NCBI RefSeq assembly: GCF_011045125.1
Contig: NZ_JAAKZF010000001.1
Span: forward strand, 310,001-374,000
Length of the DNA: 64,000 bases
Direction of reading: 5' to 3'
DNA from: Allomesorhizobium camelthorni
Lineage (GTDB): Bacteria; Pseudomonadota; Alphaproteobacteria; Rhizobiales; Rhizobiaceae
Below, piece after piece: positions 1 to 10,369 of the stretch (position 1 is the first letter of the stretch; each line of letters opens with the position of its first letter). The notes below the pieces were generated by a model, which saw nothing but the letters and a program-made list of their open reading frames with translations, searched no databases and was not told the DNA's origin. The position numbers were made by a program, and so were the translations under genes.

Positions 1-427
1 TGGCGATGACGATGTTCTTCGTCTCGATCTCTTCGGTCTTGCCGTCCTCGCCGACGATCGCGACCTTGCCTGCGCCGAGCACCTTGCCCGTCCCCCGGAA
101 CACGTCGATCTTGTTCTTCTTCATCAGGAAATCGAGGCCCTTGACGTTCTGCTCGACCGTCTGGTCCTTGTGGGCCAGCATGTTCTTCAAATTGAGCTTC
201 GGCGTGCCGACTTCCACGCCCAGCGCCGCGAAGGAATGTCCGGCCTCCACGAACATCTCGGACGCATGCAGCAGGGCCTTGGATGGAATGCAGCCGACGT
301 TGACACAGGTGCCGCCATGGGTAGGGCGCTTTTCAACCACCGCGGTCTTGAGGCCGAGTTGCGCCGCCTTGATCGCGCAGACATAGCCCCCCGGGCCGGT
401 TCCAATCACCACGACATCGTAAGCCAT
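1..427 (-). CDS. lpd: Dihydrolipoyl dehydrogenase (E3), N-terminal part
   Basis: FAD-dependent E3 subunit that reoxidises the dihydrolipoyl arm of 2-oxo acid dehydrogenase complexes and passes electrons to NAD+. The visible 142 residues begin MAYDVVVIGTGPGGYV, a dinucleotide-binding loop. They also carry the redox disulfide motif GGTCVNVGCIPSK, in which the two cysteines cycle during catalysis. The gene runs off the left edge of the window. It is the last visible gene of the TCA operon, downstream of sucB and a small secreted-protein gene, so it probably supplies E3 to the 2-oxoglutarate dehydrogenase complex. The ATG at 427 fits the family start. Confidence 0.95.
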   Translation of the reverse strand, partial: MAYDVVVIGTGPGGYVCAIKAAQLGLKTAVVEKRPTHGGTCVNVGCIPSKALLHASEMFVEAGHSFAALGVEVGTPKLNLKNMLAHKDQTVEQNVKGLDFLMKKNKIDVFRGTGKVLGAGKVAIVGEDGKTEEIETKNIVIA

Positions 428-510
428 TTTCCATCCTTATACGGTTTGAGCGGCCTCGCCCGCTCACTGAAATTATGATCCGGCGTGGCGGTTTGCCACG
501 GCGGAGCCCC

Positions 511-999
511 TCACTCCTGGCAACCCTTCAATGCAAAAACATCCCACGGCACCTTCGAAAGTTCGTCCGCATCAAAAGCAGCCGATCTCTGCAGCGAACG
601 GGCGAGATCGGGAAAGATCAGCTTTGCCGGCGCGTCGGCACCCTCGGCCGGGAGAAGTTCGATATTGCCCTTGTCGTCGGACGTGTAGATGACACCCTGC
701 CAGACCGTGCAAATGGCAAGCTCAGCCCCGGTCACGTCACCTTGCGGGCATTTGTACATCAGCATGCCGTTGGGCCGCGGTACGGCTTCCGTCCACATCA
801 CGATACCGTCGAGCACCACGTCACCTTCGATAAGCATGCGAAATGTGTTGGTGACGACCGCCCGGTTAAGCGTGGGCGTGAAGTTGATCTCGGCGACGCC
901 GTCGCGTTCGCCATAGACGCTGAGTTCCATCGGGCAGGCGGCCAGCGCCGGCGCGGCCGACGACGCCAAAATGCCGAGCGCGGCAATGGTTCGCGCCAC
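511..999 (-). CDS. Secreted protein of unknown function
   Basis: No family was recognised. The frame is open from a TTG at 1056, but the GTG at 999 is preferred. It gives a clean signal peptide (MARTIAALGILASSAAPALA followed by AC) and has a purine-rich AGAGG about ten bases upstream. The mature protein of about 140 residues is Cys-poor, with a few spaced cysteines (ACP near the mature start, CP and CT in the middle, GCQE at the end) that could form disulfides in the periplasm. It lies between sucB and lpd on the same strand, so it is probably cotranscribed with them. Nothing in the sequence links it to the TCA cycle. Confidence 0.65.
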   Translation of the reverse strand: MARTIAALGILASSAAPALAACPMELSVYGERDGVAEINFTPTLNRAVVTNTFRMLIEGDVVLDGIVMWTEAVPRPNGMLMYKCPQGDVTGAELAICTVWQGVIYTSDDKGNIELLPAEGADAPAKLIFPDLARSLQRSAAFDADELSKVPWDVFALKGCQE

Positions 1000-1205
1000 C
1001 CAGGCTTCGCCTCTAGCGCTAATGACCTTTTCATTGAACAGGCGGGGCACCTTCAAGGCATCAGCCTGATCAACGCAAGAACTGAAATTTCGGTCGATGC
1101 AGCAGCGGCTTCCATGGAACTCCCCCGGTCACATGTTCCGGAAGCGGAATTGCTTCCAGAGGGCGCTATCACAAACTCGCGGCTACAAAATTGGCAAAGC
1201 AGCGC

Positions 1206-2507
1206 CTAAAGGTCCAGCACCAGCCGTTCCGGATCCTCAAGGCTCTCCTTGACCCGCACCAGGAAAGTCACCGCTTCCTTGCCGTCGACGATGCGGTGAT
1301 CGTAGCTGAGCGCCAGATACATCATCGGCCTAATGACGATCTGGCCGCCGACCACGACCGGCCGCTCCTGGATCTTGTGCATGCCGAGAATGCCCGATTG
1401 CGGTGCGTTGAGGATCGGCGTCGACATCAGCGAGCCATAGACGCCGCCGTTCGAGATGGTGAAGGTGCCGCCCTGCATATCGGCGACCGAGAGCTTGCCA
1501 TCGCGCGCGGCGACGCCAAGCCGGCCGATTTCCTTCTCGATTTCGGCGATGCTCATCTGGTCGGCGTTGCGCACAACCGGAACGACGAGGCCCTTTTCGG
1601 TGCCGACGGCCACGCCGATATGGGCGTAGTTCTTGTAGATGATGTCGGCGCCGTCGATCTCGGCATTGACCGCGGGGATCTCTTTCAGAGCATGAACGAT
1701 GGCCCTGGTGAAGAAACCCATGAAGCCAAGCTTCACCCCATGCTTCTTTTCAAAGACATCCTTGTATTTCGTTCGCATGTCCATGATCGCCTTCATGTCG
1801 ACCTCGTTGAAGGTCGTCAGCATGGCGGCGGTGGACTGCGCTTCCTTGAGCCGGCGGGCGATGGTCTGGCGTAGCTTGGTCATGCGAACGCGTTCTTCGC
1901 GCGCTTCGTCACCGGCCGAAGATGGCGCGCGGGCAGCGGCCGGCGCCGCGGGCGCGGGCTGCGGGGTCGAAATCCCCTTGGCCAGGGCTTCGAGCACGTC
2001 GCCCTTCAGAACCTGGCCGCGCTTTCCGGTACCCTCGATCTGATCGACGGCGACATTGCTTTCGGCAAGCAGCTTGGCGGCTGCCGGCGCCGGCGGCATC
2101 TTCCGGTCGGTAATCGGCGTATCGCCGGCGATCACGCTCGCCTTCTCGACCGCTTCCTGGGCCGAGTCGGCGCCCGCCTTGCCCGCGGCCTGCGCGACTG
2201 CCTCAGGCCTGGCCGCCTCTTTCGCAGGCTCCGCTTTCGCCGGCTCTTTCGCGGCAGGCTTTGCGCCCGCGCCTGCCGAAATCGTGCCGAGCAACGCGCC
2301 GACCCCGACCGTCTCGCCGTCCTTGGCCGCAATTTCGGCCAGCGTGCCGGCGGCGGGCGCCGGCACCTCGATCGTCACCTTGTCGGTTTCGAGCTCGACC
2401 AGCGGTTCGTCGGCCGCGATCGCGTCGCCTGCCTTCTTGAACCATTTGCCGATGGTCGCCTCGGTGACGGATTCGCCGAGCGTGGGAACGCGGATTTCGG
2501 TAGCCAT
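1206..2507 (-). CDS. sucB: 2-oxoglutarate dehydrogenase E2, dihydrolipoamide succinyltransferase
   Basis: E2 core of the 2-oxoglutarate dehydrogenase complex, which transfers the succinyl group from lipoate to CoA. The 433 residues hold an N-terminal lipoyl domain (about 1-78) with the lipoylated lysine at 43 in ETDKVT, and an Ala/Pro/Lys-rich linker (about 80-135). A peripheral subunit-binding domain (about 135-175) and the catalytic acyltransferase domain follow, ending with the active-site motif DHRIVDG (His404, Asp408). Length is normal for SucB. It follows sucA by 57 bases on the same strand and precedes lpd, the classic E1-E2-E3 order interrupted only by one small secreted-protein gene. 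Confidence 0.97.
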   Translation of the reverse strand: MATEIRVPTLGESVTEATIGKWFKKAGDAIAADEPLVELETDKVTIEVPAPAAGTLAEIAAKDGETVGVGALLGTISAGAGAKPAAKEPAKAEPAKEAARPEAVAQAAGKAGADSAQEAVEKASVIAGDTPITDRKMPPAPAAAKLLAESNVAVDQIEGTGKRGQVLKGDVLEALAKGISTPQPAPAAPAAARAPSSAGDEAREERVRMTKLRQTIARRLKEAQSTAAMLTTFNEVDMKAIMDMRTKYKDVFEKKHGVKLGFMGFFTRAIVHALKEIPAVNAEIDGADIIYKNYAHIGVAVGTEKGLVVPVVRNADQMSIAEIEKEIGRLGVAARDGKLSVADMQGGTFTISNGGVYGSLMSTPILNAPQSGILGMHKIQERPVVVGGQIVIRPMMYLALSYDHRIVDGKEAVTFLVRVKESLEDPERLVLDL

Positions 2508-2564
2508 TTTATGCCTGTCCGTTTCTGAATGTCTTGGTTGCCATGGTCGTCCGAAACTACTTCG

Positions 2565-5552
2565 CTACTCGCCGAGCGCGTCGTCGAGGAATGCCTGCAA
2601 CTGCGCCAGATGTTTCGACATCAGGCCCGTCGCGGGCGACGCCGCAGCCGGCCGCCCCGTATAGCGCACGCGCTGATGCTTGGCGTCGATATGCGCAAGC
2701 ACCCACTCCAGATAGGGATCGATGAACGACCACGCACCCATGTTCTTGGGCTCTTCCTGGCACCAGGTCATTTCCGCGTTGCGAAAGCGCGACAGCTCGT
2801 TGATCAGCGCCTTGGCCGGGAAGGGATAGAGCTGCTCGACCCGCAAAAGGTAGATGTCGTTGATGCCGCGCTTTTCGCGCTCCTCGTAAAGGTCGTAATA
2901 AACCTTGCCGGAGCAGAGCACGACGCGGCGGATCTTCGAATCCTTGACCAGCTTGATCGGCTGGTCGGGCAGAAGCTGCGCGTCGTCCCACAACAGCCGG
3001 TGGAAGGCGCTTTCGCCCGACATCTCGGCCAGCGTCGATACCGCCCGCTTGTGGCGCAGCAGCGATTTCGGCGTCATCAGGATGAGCGGCTTGCGGAAGT
3101 CGCGTTTCAGCTGCCGGCGCAGGATGTGGAAGTAGTTTGCCGGCGTTGTGACGTTGGCGACCTGCATGTTGTCTTCGGCGCAGAGCTGCAGGAACCGTTC
3201 CAGGCGCGCCGACGAATGCTCCGGCCCCTGGCCTTCATAGCCGTGCGGCAGCAGGCAGACGAGACCGGACATGCGCAGCCACTTGCGTTCGCCCGACGAG
3301 ATGAACTGGTCGAACACCACCTGCGCGCCATTGGCGAAGTCGCCGAACTGCGCCTCCCAGAGCGTCAGCGCCTTGGGATCGGCCAGCGAATAGCCATATT
3401 CGAAGCCGAGCACCGCCTCTTCCGAAAGCATCGAATTGACGACTTCGTATTTCGCCTGCGCAGCACTCAGATTGTTCAACGGTATGTAGCGGCTCTCGTC
3501 CCTCTGGTCATAAAGCACCGAATGCCGCTGGGAGAAGGTGCCGCGCTCCGAATCCTGGCCTGAAAGCCGGACCGGATTGCCGTCGAGCAGGATCGAGCCG
3601 AAGGCCAGCGCCTCCGCCGTCGACCAGTCGATGCCTTCGCCGGAATCGATCATCTTGCGCCGCGTATCGAGGAAGCGGCCGATGGTCCTGTGCGCCTCGA
3701 AGCCTTCCGGCACCTCGGTCAGCTTCTTGCCGATGTCCTTCAGCGTCTTGAGCGGCATGGCGGTCTTGCCGCGCCGCTGCTCGTCCTGATTGTCCGCGGT
3801 GCGGAGACCCGTCCAGGCGCCGTCCAGCCAGTCGGCTTTGTTGGGCTTGTAGGCCTGCCCGACTTCCCATTCGCTTTCGAGATGGGCCCGCCAGTCGGCC
3901 TTCATCTTTTCGAACTCGTCTGCAGTCAGATGTCCTTCGGCGATGAGCTTCTCGGCGTAGATCTGCACCGTCGTCTTGTGCGAGCGGATGGCGCGATACA
4001 TGATTGGCTGCGTGAATGCCGGCTCGTCGCCCTCATTGTGGCCGAAGCGACGGTAGCAGAACATGTCTATGACGACCGGCTTGTGGAACTTCATCCGGAA
4101 CTCGATCGCTATCTTGGCGGCGTAGACCACCGCCTCCGGATCGTCGCCATTGACGTGCAGGATCGGCGCCTCGATCATCTTGGCCACGTCCGACGGATAT
4201 GGCGAAGAGCGCGAGAAGCGCGGATTGGTGGTGAAGCCGATCTGGTTGTTGATGATGAAGTGCAGCGTGCCGGCGACGCGATGGCCGCGCAGGCCCGACA
4301 GGCCCAATATTTCCGCAATCACGCCCTGGCCGGCGAAAGCGGCGTCGCCGTGCAGCAGCAGCGGCAGCACCTTGGCCCGGTCCTCCAGCGGGATGATCTC
4401 GTCACGGCCGCGGCCGTAGAGCAGATCCTGCTTGGCGCGCGCCTTGCCCATCACCACCGGATCGACGATTTCGAGATGCGACGGGTTGGCGGTCAGCGAC
4501 AGGTGTACCTTGTTGCCGTCGAACTCGCGATCCGACGATGCGCCGAGATGGTATTTCACGTCGCCCGAGCCTTCCACGTCGTCCGGCGTGTAGGAGCCGC
4601 CCTTGAATTCGTGGAAGATCGCCCGGTGCGGCTTGGCCATCACCTGGGAGAGCACGTTGAGGCGACCGCGATGCGCCATGCCGAGCACGATGTCCTGCAT
4701 GCCGAGCGAGCCGCCGCGCTTTACGATCTGCTCCAGCGCCGGGATCAGCGATTCGCCGCCGTCCAGGCCGAAACGCTTGGTGCCTTTGTATCTGACATCG
4801 ATGAACTGCTCGAAACCTTCCGACTCGACCAGCTTCTGCAGGATGGCCTTCTTGCCCGCAGGGGTGAAGGCGATCCCCTTGTCCGGACCTTCGATGCGCT
4901 CCTGCACCCACGCCTTCTCTTCCGGGTCGGACATATGCATGAACTCGACGCCGAGCGTGGAGCAGTAGGTCCGCTTCAATATGTCGAGCATCTCGGGGAT
5001 GGTCGCGTATTCGAGCCCCAGGACGCGGTCGATGAATATCTTGCGGTCGTAGTCCGCTTCCGTGAAGCCATAGGCCTCCGGCGACAATTCGTTGTAATCC
5101 TCCATCGGCTTGGCAATGCCGAGCGGATCGAGATTGGCGTGCAGATGGCCGCGCATGCGATAAGCGCGGATCATCATGATGGCGCGCACGGAATCGCGCG
5201 TCGCCTGCAGCACGTCGGCGTCGGAAAGAACCGCACCGCCAGCGACAGCCTTGTCTTTGACCTTCTTTTCGAGATGTTTCTCGACCAGGCCCCAATCGCC
5301 GTCGAGCGCCGAAACCAGCTCGCCATTGGCCTGCAGCGGCCAGCTCGGCCGCGCCCAGGACGCGCCCTTGGCGTTCTTTTTCACATCGCCGGCGTCATCC
5401 TTCAGCGCGCCGAAGAAATCACGCCATTCGGCATCCACCGAAGACGGATCGTCCTCATAAGCGGCGTGCAGCTGCTCGATGTAGTCGGCATTGCCGCCAT
5501 AGAGGAACGAAGTGAGGGAAAATTGGTCGTTGGCCTGATCTTGTCGTGCCAT
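2565..5552 (-). CDS. sucA: 2-oxoglutarate dehydrogenase E1 component
   Basis: Thiamine diphosphate-dependent E1 that decarboxylates 2-oxoglutarate and succinylates the lipoyl arm of SucB. The 995 residues match the usual size. The N-terminus shows the family segment FLYGGNADYIEQLHAAYEDD used for complex assembly. The middle carries GMAHRGRLNVL and the stretch VVIDMFCYRRFGHNEGDEPAFTQ typical of the ThDP/Mg-binding fold. The C-terminal half has the transketolase-like region with LPHGYEGQGPEHSSARLER. It lies between sucD and sucB on the same strand. The 115 bases separating it from sucD hold an inverted octamer array that would fold in the shared transcript. Confidence 0.97.
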   Translation of the reverse strand: MARQDQANDQFSLTSFLYGGNADYIEQLHAAYEDDPSSVDAEWRDFFGALKDDAGDVKKNAKGASWARPSWPLQANGELVSALDGDWGLVEKHLEKKVKDKAVAGGAVLSDADVLQATRDSVRAIMMIRAYRMRGHLHANLDPLGIAKPMEDYNELSPEAYGFTEADYDRKIFIDRVLGLEYATIPEMLDILKRTYCSTLGVEFMHMSDPEEKAWVQERIEGPDKGIAFTPAGKKAILQKLVESEGFEQFIDVRYKGTKRFGLDGGESLIPALEQIVKRGGSLGMQDIVLGMAHRGRLNVLSQVMAKPHRAIFHEFKGGSYTPDDVEGSGDVKYHLGASSDREFDGNKVHLSLTANPSHLEIVDPVVMGKARAKQDLLYGRGRDEIIPLEDRAKVLPLLLHGDAAFAGQGVIAEILGLSGLRGHRVAGTLHFIINNQIGFTTNPRFSRSSPYPSDVAKMIEAPILHVNGDDPEAVVYAAKIAIEFRMKFHKPVVIDMFCYRRFGHNEGDEPAFTQPIMYRAIRSHKTTVQIYAEKLIAEGHLTADEFEKMKADWRAHLESEWEVGQAYKPNKADWLDGAWTGLRTADNQDEQRRGKTAMPLKTLKDIGKKLTEVPEGFEAHRTIGRFLDTRRKMIDSGEGIDWSTAEALAFGSILLDGNPVRLSGQDSERGTFSQRHSVLYDQRDESRYIPLNNLSAAQAKYEVVNSMLSEEAVLGFEYGYSLADPKALTLWEAQFGDFANGAQVVFDQFISSGERKWLRMSGLVCLLPHGYEGQGPEHSSARLERFLQLCAEDNMQVANVTTPANYFHILRRQLKRDFRKPLILMTPKSLLRHKRAVSTLAEMSGESAFHRLLWDDAQLLPDQPIKLVKDSKIRRVVLCSGKVYYDLYEEREKRGINDIYLLRVEQLYPFPAKALINELSRFRNAEMTWCQEEPKNMGAWSFIDPYLEWVLAHIDAKHQRVRYTGRPAAASPATGLMSKHLAQLQAFLDDALGE

Positions 5553-5586
5553 GTGCGTCTCGGAGTTTTTGCTCCGTCTCCTTGCT

Positions 5587-5670
5587 GAGGGAGTAGGGCA
5601 GTAAGGGAGTAGGGCAATATGTGCCGCGCTTTTCCCTACTCCCCTACTGCCCTATTCCCCTACTCCCTTA
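5587..5670. repeat. Inverted array of GGG-AGTA octamers between sucD and sucA
   Basis: Two oppositely oriented blocks of a degenerate octamer flank a short spacer. The left block reads AGGGAGTA, GGGCAGTA, AGGGAGTA, GGGCAATA. The right block, read on the minus strand, gives AGGGAGTA, GGGGAATA, GGGCAGTA, GGGGAGTA and a partial unit. The two blocks are complementary, so RNA from this operon could form a long, slippable stem. The right block runs up to and includes the sucD stop codon. It may be a dispersed intergenic repeat of this lineage; one copy was seen in the window. Confidence 0.85.
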
Positions 5671-6573
5671 ACTCTTGATCGCCTCGACCAGCGTAGTGCC
5701 GAGCCGGGCCGGCGACGGCGATACGCGGATGCCTGCCGCTTCCATCGCCGCCATCTTGTCCTCGGCGCCGCCCTTGCCACCGGAAATCACCGCGCCGGCA
5801 TGGCCCATCGTGCGTCCCGCCGGCGCCGTGCGACCGGCGATGAAGCCTGCCATCGGCTTCCTGCGGCCGCGCTTGGCTTCGTCGATGATGAATTGCGCCG
5901 CGTCCTCTTCCGCCGAGCCGCCGATTTCGCCGATCATGATGATCGACTTGGTCTCGTCGTCGGCCAGGAACATTTCCAGCATGTCGATGAACTCGGTTCC
6001 CTTGACCGGATCGCCGCCAATGCCGACCGCCGTGGACTGCCCGAGCCCTTCATTGGTCGTCTGGAACACCGCCTCATAAGTAAGCGTGCCGGAGCGCGAC
6101 ACAACGCCGACCGAACCCTTGCGAAAAATATTGCCGGGCATGATGCCGATCTTGCATTCGTCGGGCGTCACGATGCCCGGGCAGTTCGGGCCGATCAGCC
6201 GCGAATTCGAGCGGTCGAGCCGCGCCTTGACCTTGACCATGTCCATCACCGGAATGCCTTCCGTGATGCAGACGACCAGCGGGATCTCGGCCTCGATCGC
6301 CTCGATGATCGCCGCTGCGGCGCCCGCCGGCGGCACGTAAATAACCGACGCGTTGGCGCCCGTCTCTTCCTTGCCCTCCGCGACCGACGCGAAGATCGGC
6401 AATTGAGCACCACTTTCGACGGAGCCCCAGGTCTCGCCGCCCTTCTTCGGGTGGATACCGCCGACCATTTTCGTGCCGTGATAGGCGAGCGCCTGCTCGG
6501 TGTGGAAAGTTCCGGTCTTGCCGGTCAGACCCTGCACCAGGACCTTGGTGTTCTTGTCGATGAGAATGGACAT
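5668..6573 (-). CDS. sucD: Succinyl-CoA synthetase alpha subunit
   Basis: Alpha subunit of the ADP/GDP-forming succinyl-CoA ligase, converting succinyl-CoA to succinate with substrate-level phosphorylation. The 301 residues begin [18 protein letters not shown], the CoA-binding Rossmann domain. They include GPNCPG and, near residue 258, the phosphorylated histidine in [14 protein letters not shown]. The start codon overlaps the stop of the preceding 64-residue gene by one base (TAATG), which suggests translational coupling. The stop TAA lies inside the inverted octamer array. Confidence 0.97.
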   Translation of the reverse strand: MSILIDKNTKVLVQGLTGKTGTFHTEQALAYHGTKMVGGIHPKKGGETWGSVESGAQLPIFASVAEGKEETGANASVIYVPPAGAAAAIIEAIEAEIPLVVCITEGIPVMDMVKVKARLDRSNSRLIGPNCPGIVTPDECKIGIMPGNIFRKGSVGVVSRSGTLTYEAVFQTTNEGLGQSTAVGIGGDPVKGTEFIDMLEMFLADDETKSIIMIGEIGGSAEEDAAQFIIDEAKRGRRKPMAGFIAGRTAPAGRTMGHAGAVISGGKGGAEDKMAAMEAAGIRVSPSPARLGTTLVEAIKS

Positions 6574-6767
6574 TACTTCCGATCCTTCAGAATCTCTTTG
6601 ATTTCGCGCAACTCAGCGACTAGTTGGCGATTGTTGACCAGGATCTCAGCATTGATGTTCTCAACGCGATCGACCTGCTTTCGGTAGGTGCGTGAACTCA
6701 AGATGCCCAGTCCAAGGAATCCAGCCAAAATCACGAACAGCGGCAGCCACGCACGGACTAAGTCCAT
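6573..6767 (-). CDS. 64-residue single-pass membrane protein between sucC and sucD
   Basis: No family was recognised. Residues 1-6 are followed by a hydrophobic helix (about 7-26, [20 protein letters not shown]), a basic SRTYRK stop-transfer patch and a charged helix to the end ([16 protein letters not shown]) that looks able to form a coiled coil. The topology is probably N-out with the helix in the cytoplasm. It starts 6 bases after sucC and its stop overlaps the sucD ATG by one base, so it is tightly built into the succinyl-CoA synthetase operon. That spacing argues that it is translated. It could be a membrane tether or scaffold, but this is speculation. Confidence 0.72.
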   Translation of the reverse strand: MDLVRAWLPLFVILAGFLGLGILSSRTYRKQVDRVENINAEILVNNRQLVAELREIKEILKDRK

Positions 6768-6773
6768 CCCTCG

Positions 6774-7967
6774 CTACCCCTTCACCGCCGCGACGATCTT
6801 CTTGGCCGCATCGTCGAGATCGTCGGCGGAAATGACGTTCAGGCCGCTCTCATTGATGATCTTTTTGCCGAGTTCCACGTTGGTGCCCTCGAGCCGCACG
6901 ACCAGCGGAACCTTCAGCCCGACTTCCTTTACCGCCGCAATCACGCCTTCGGCGATCACGTCGCAACGCATGATGCCGCCGAAGATGTTGACCAGGATGC
7001 CTTCGACGGCAGGGTCGGCGGTGATGATCTTGAACGCAGCCGTGACCTTTTCTTTGCTCGCGCCGCCGCCGACATCGAGGAAGTTGGCGGGCTCAGCGCC
7101 ATAGAGCTTGATGATGTCCATGGTCGCCATGGCCAGGCCGGCGCCATTGACCATGCAGCCGATATTGCCGTCGAGAGCGACATAAGCGAGGTCGTGCTTC
7201 GACGCCTCGATCTCCTTCTCGTCCTCTTCGGTCGTGTCCCGCAGTTCCATGATGTCGGGGTGACGGAAGAGCGCGTTATTGTCGAACGATACCTTTGCGT
7301 CGAGAACGCGCAGGCGGCCGCTCTTCATGACGATCAGCGGGTTGACCTCCAGAAGGCTCATGTCCTTTTCGACAAATGCCTTGTAGAGCAGCGGAAACAG
7401 CGTTTCACCGTCTTTTGCCGCATCGCCGTCGAGTTTCAGCGCCTCGTTGAGCTTACGAACATCCGCCGGCGTAACCCCCGCTTCGGGGTCGATGGCGACG
7501 GTGATTATCTTCTCCGGCGTATCGTGCGCGACCGCCTCAATGTCCATGCCGCCCTCGGTCGAAACGACGAAAGCGACGCGGCCGACCGAGCGGTCGACCA
7601 GGATCGACAGATAAAGCTCGCGGTCGATGTCGGCGCCGTCCTCGATGTAGAGGCGATTTACCTGCTTGCCGGCCGGGCCCGTCTGCTTGGTGACAAGCGT
7701 GTTGCCGAGCATCTCCTTGACGTTGGCGACGACCTCTTCGACCGACTTCGCCAGCCTGACGCCGCCCTTTGCGTCGGGCGAAAGCTCCTTGAACTTGCCC
7801 TTGCCGCGGCCGCCGGCATGGATCTGGCTCTTCACCACATAGAGCGGTCCGGGCAGCTTCTTCGCCGCCGCCTCGGCCTCGCCTGCATTCATGATAGCGA
7901 CGCCCTCGGCGACCGGCGCGCCAAAGCTCTTCAGAAGCTGCTTGCCCTGGTATTCATGGATGTTCAT
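6774..7967 (-). CDS. sucC: Succinyl-CoA synthetase beta subunit
   Basis: ATP-grasp beta subunit that binds nucleotide and succinate and partners SucD. The 397 residues begin [16 protein letters not shown] and carry [14 protein letters not shown] in the ATP-grasp domain. The C-terminal flavodoxin-like domain includes [15 protein letters not shown], the region that receives the phosphate. Length is normal. It lies 9 bases downstream of mdh and 6 bases upstream of a small membrane-protein gene that separates it from sucD. In most bacteria sucC and sucD are directly adjacent, so the insertion is unusual. Confidence 0.97.
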   Translation of the reverse strand: MNIHEYQGKQLLKSFGAPVAEGVAIMNAGEAEAAAKKLPGPLYVVKSQIHAGGRGKGKFKELSPDAKGGVRLAKSVEEVVANVKEMLGNTLVTKQTGPAGKQVNRLYIEDGADIDRELYLSILVDRSVGRVAFVVSTEGGMDIEAVAHDTPEKIITVAIDPEAGVTPADVRKLNEALKLDGDAAKDGETLFPLLYKAFVEKDMSLLEVNPLIVMKSGRLRVLDAKVSFDNNALFRHPDIMELRDTTEEDEKEIEASKHDLAYVALDGNIGCMVNGAGLAMATMDIIKLYGAEPANFLDVGGGASKEKVTAAFKIITADPAVEGILVNIFGGIMRCDVIAEGVIAAVKEVGLKVPLVVRLEGTNVELGKKIINESGLNVISADDLDDAAKKIVAAVKG

Positions 7968-7976
7968 CGCAAAGCC

Positions 7977-9071
<1,095 letters not shown>

Positions 9072-9073
9072 TC

Positions 9074-9109
9074 AACCGATTATTTCTGTACTATAGATTT
9101 CAATCGGTT
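9074..9109. promoter_or_regulatory. Inverted repeat upstream of the mdh-suc operon
   Basis: A perfect 8-base inverted repeat, AACCGATT at 9074-9081 and AATCGGTT at 9102-9109, is separated by 20 AT-rich bases that include TATAGT on the minus strand. It lies 129-164 bases upstream of the mdh start in the only sizeable gap ahead of the operon. It could be an operator around the TCA operon promoter. The regulator is unknown, and the -35 and -10 elements are not convincing. Confidence 0.35.
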
Positions 9110-9148
9110 AGACCAAAGTGGATTTACGTAAACGTCAAAGTTTCCTGT

Positions 9149-10348
9149 CTATGCCGAGCTGACCGCCTTCGCCGACGGGTTTTTCTCCGCCTGCCGCGCC
9201 GCCCAGCCATCGAGCCAGTCACGGCTCTGCATCTCGATCAGCCGCGAGGCTGTGCGGTCGAACTCGAACGCTTCTGTGCCGCGCCGGCCGGCGTAAAGGT
9301 CCTGCGGCGCGGCGGCCGCACTGACCACCAGCCGAACGTGATGATCGTAGAACGTGTCTATGAGAAGAATAAGACGTTTCGCTTCGTTGCGTTTGCCCTC
9401 GGCAAGCACCGGCACATGATCGATGAAGATGATCGAAAAACGTCCAGCGATCTCCAGATAATCGCGCGCGCCGAGCGGATTTTCGCAGAGGTCGGCAAAC
9501 GAGAAGCGCGCCGCGTCGCCCGCCGCGAGCGGCACGGCCACTTGCCGGCCCTTGACCGTCAGCGCGGTCGGGCCGGCCGGTTGGCCGTATGCCACGAGTT
9601 CCCATTCCTCGTCCATCAGGCGATCCGCCTCCGGGCCGAGCGGCGTGATGTAGACCGGCATTCGGTTCAGCTTTTCCAGCCGGTAGTCGGTCGGGGAATC
9701 GAGGGCGAGCACGTCGGCGTGACGCTTCAGCATGCCGATGAAGGGTTCGAACAGCCCGCGGTTCAGTCCATCGCGATAGAGATCGTCGGGCGCCACGTTC
9801 GAGGTAGCGACGAGCACGACGCCTTGTGAAAACAGCGCCGAAAACAGCCGCGACAGGATCATGGCGTCGGCGATGTCGGTGACGGAAAACTCGTCGAAGC
9901 ACAGCACCCACGCCTCTTCGGCAAGCTGCCGCGCGACGGGCGGGATGGGGTCGTCTTCCTTGGCCTCGCCATTCTTACGCGCAAAGCGATGCTTCTGGAT
10001 GCGGTCATGCGCATCGGCCATGAAGTCGTTGAAATGGACGCGCCGCTTGCGCTTCGCCGGCAACAGCTCGAAGAACATGTCCATGAGCATGGTCTTGCCG
10101 CGCCCGACGCCGCCATGGATGTAGAGGCCTTTTACCGGCGCCTGGGTTTCCCGCTTCTTTGCAAACAGCCAGCCGAGCGCGCTTGATTTCTGGGCCAGCC
10201 GCTTGGAGCAGATCTCGTCAGTCAGCCGGTCGAGCGCGGCGACCACCTTCTGCTGGGCCGGGTCGCGCTCTACCGCCCCGGTTTCGACGGCATGGGTATA
10301 GCGCTGCGCGACCGTGGCATGCGTCTGGATGCCGTCGCGCAGGTGCAT
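9149..10348 (-). CDS. zapE: Cell division protein ZapE, AFG1-type ATPase
   Basis: AFG1/LACE1-type P-loop ATPase. In enteric bacteria ZapE associates with FtsZ at constriction. The 399 residues show a Walker A loop GGVGRGKTMLMD (about residue 80), the family segment VHFNDFMADAHDRI, a Walker B VLCFDEFSVTDIADAM and a C-terminal region with FIDHVPVL. Length is typical for the family. It lies 21 bases downstream of omp19 on the same strand and just upstream of the mdh promoter region. zapE next to mdh is a common rhizobial arrangement. Confidence 0.92.
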   Translation of the reverse strand: MHLRDGIQTHATVAQRYTHAVETGAVERDPAQQKVVAALDRLTDEICSKRLAQKSSALGWLFAKKRETQAPVKGLYIHGGVGRGKTMLMDMFFELLPAKRKRRVHFNDFMADAHDRIQKHRFARKNGEAKEDDPIPPVARQLAEEAWVLCFDEFSVTDIADAMILSRLFSALFSQGVVLVATSNVAPDDLYRDGLNRGLFEPFIGMLKRHADVLALDSPTDYRLEKLNRMPVYITPLGPEADRLMDEEWELVAYGQPAGPTALTVKGRQVAVPLAAGDAARFSFADLCENPLGARDYLEIAGRFSIIFIDHVPVLAEGKRNEAKRLILLIDTFYDHHVRLVVSAAAAPQDLYAGRRGTEAFEFDRTASRLIEMQSRDWLDGWAARQAEKNPSAKAVSSA

Positions 10349-10369
10349 GGCGTATGCCGCGAAGGTCGG

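Noticed and set aside
1057-1114. Twenty-codon frame with a strong ribosome site upstream of the secreted-protein gene (minus strand)
   Set aside because: A short MEAAAASTEISVLALIRLMP frame ending at the TTG of the next frame could be a leader peptide, but nothing else supports it and it may be chance.
3690-5588. Long open frame of 632 codons on the plus strand opposite sucA
   Set aside because: It mirrors the codon structure of sucA in a GC-rich genome, has no recognisable domain and no ribosome site. sucA on the other strand is unambiguous.
5587-5670. CRISPR-like repeat array
   Set aside because: The octamers are contiguous, degenerate and inverted about a centre, with no unique spacers and no cas genes nearby.
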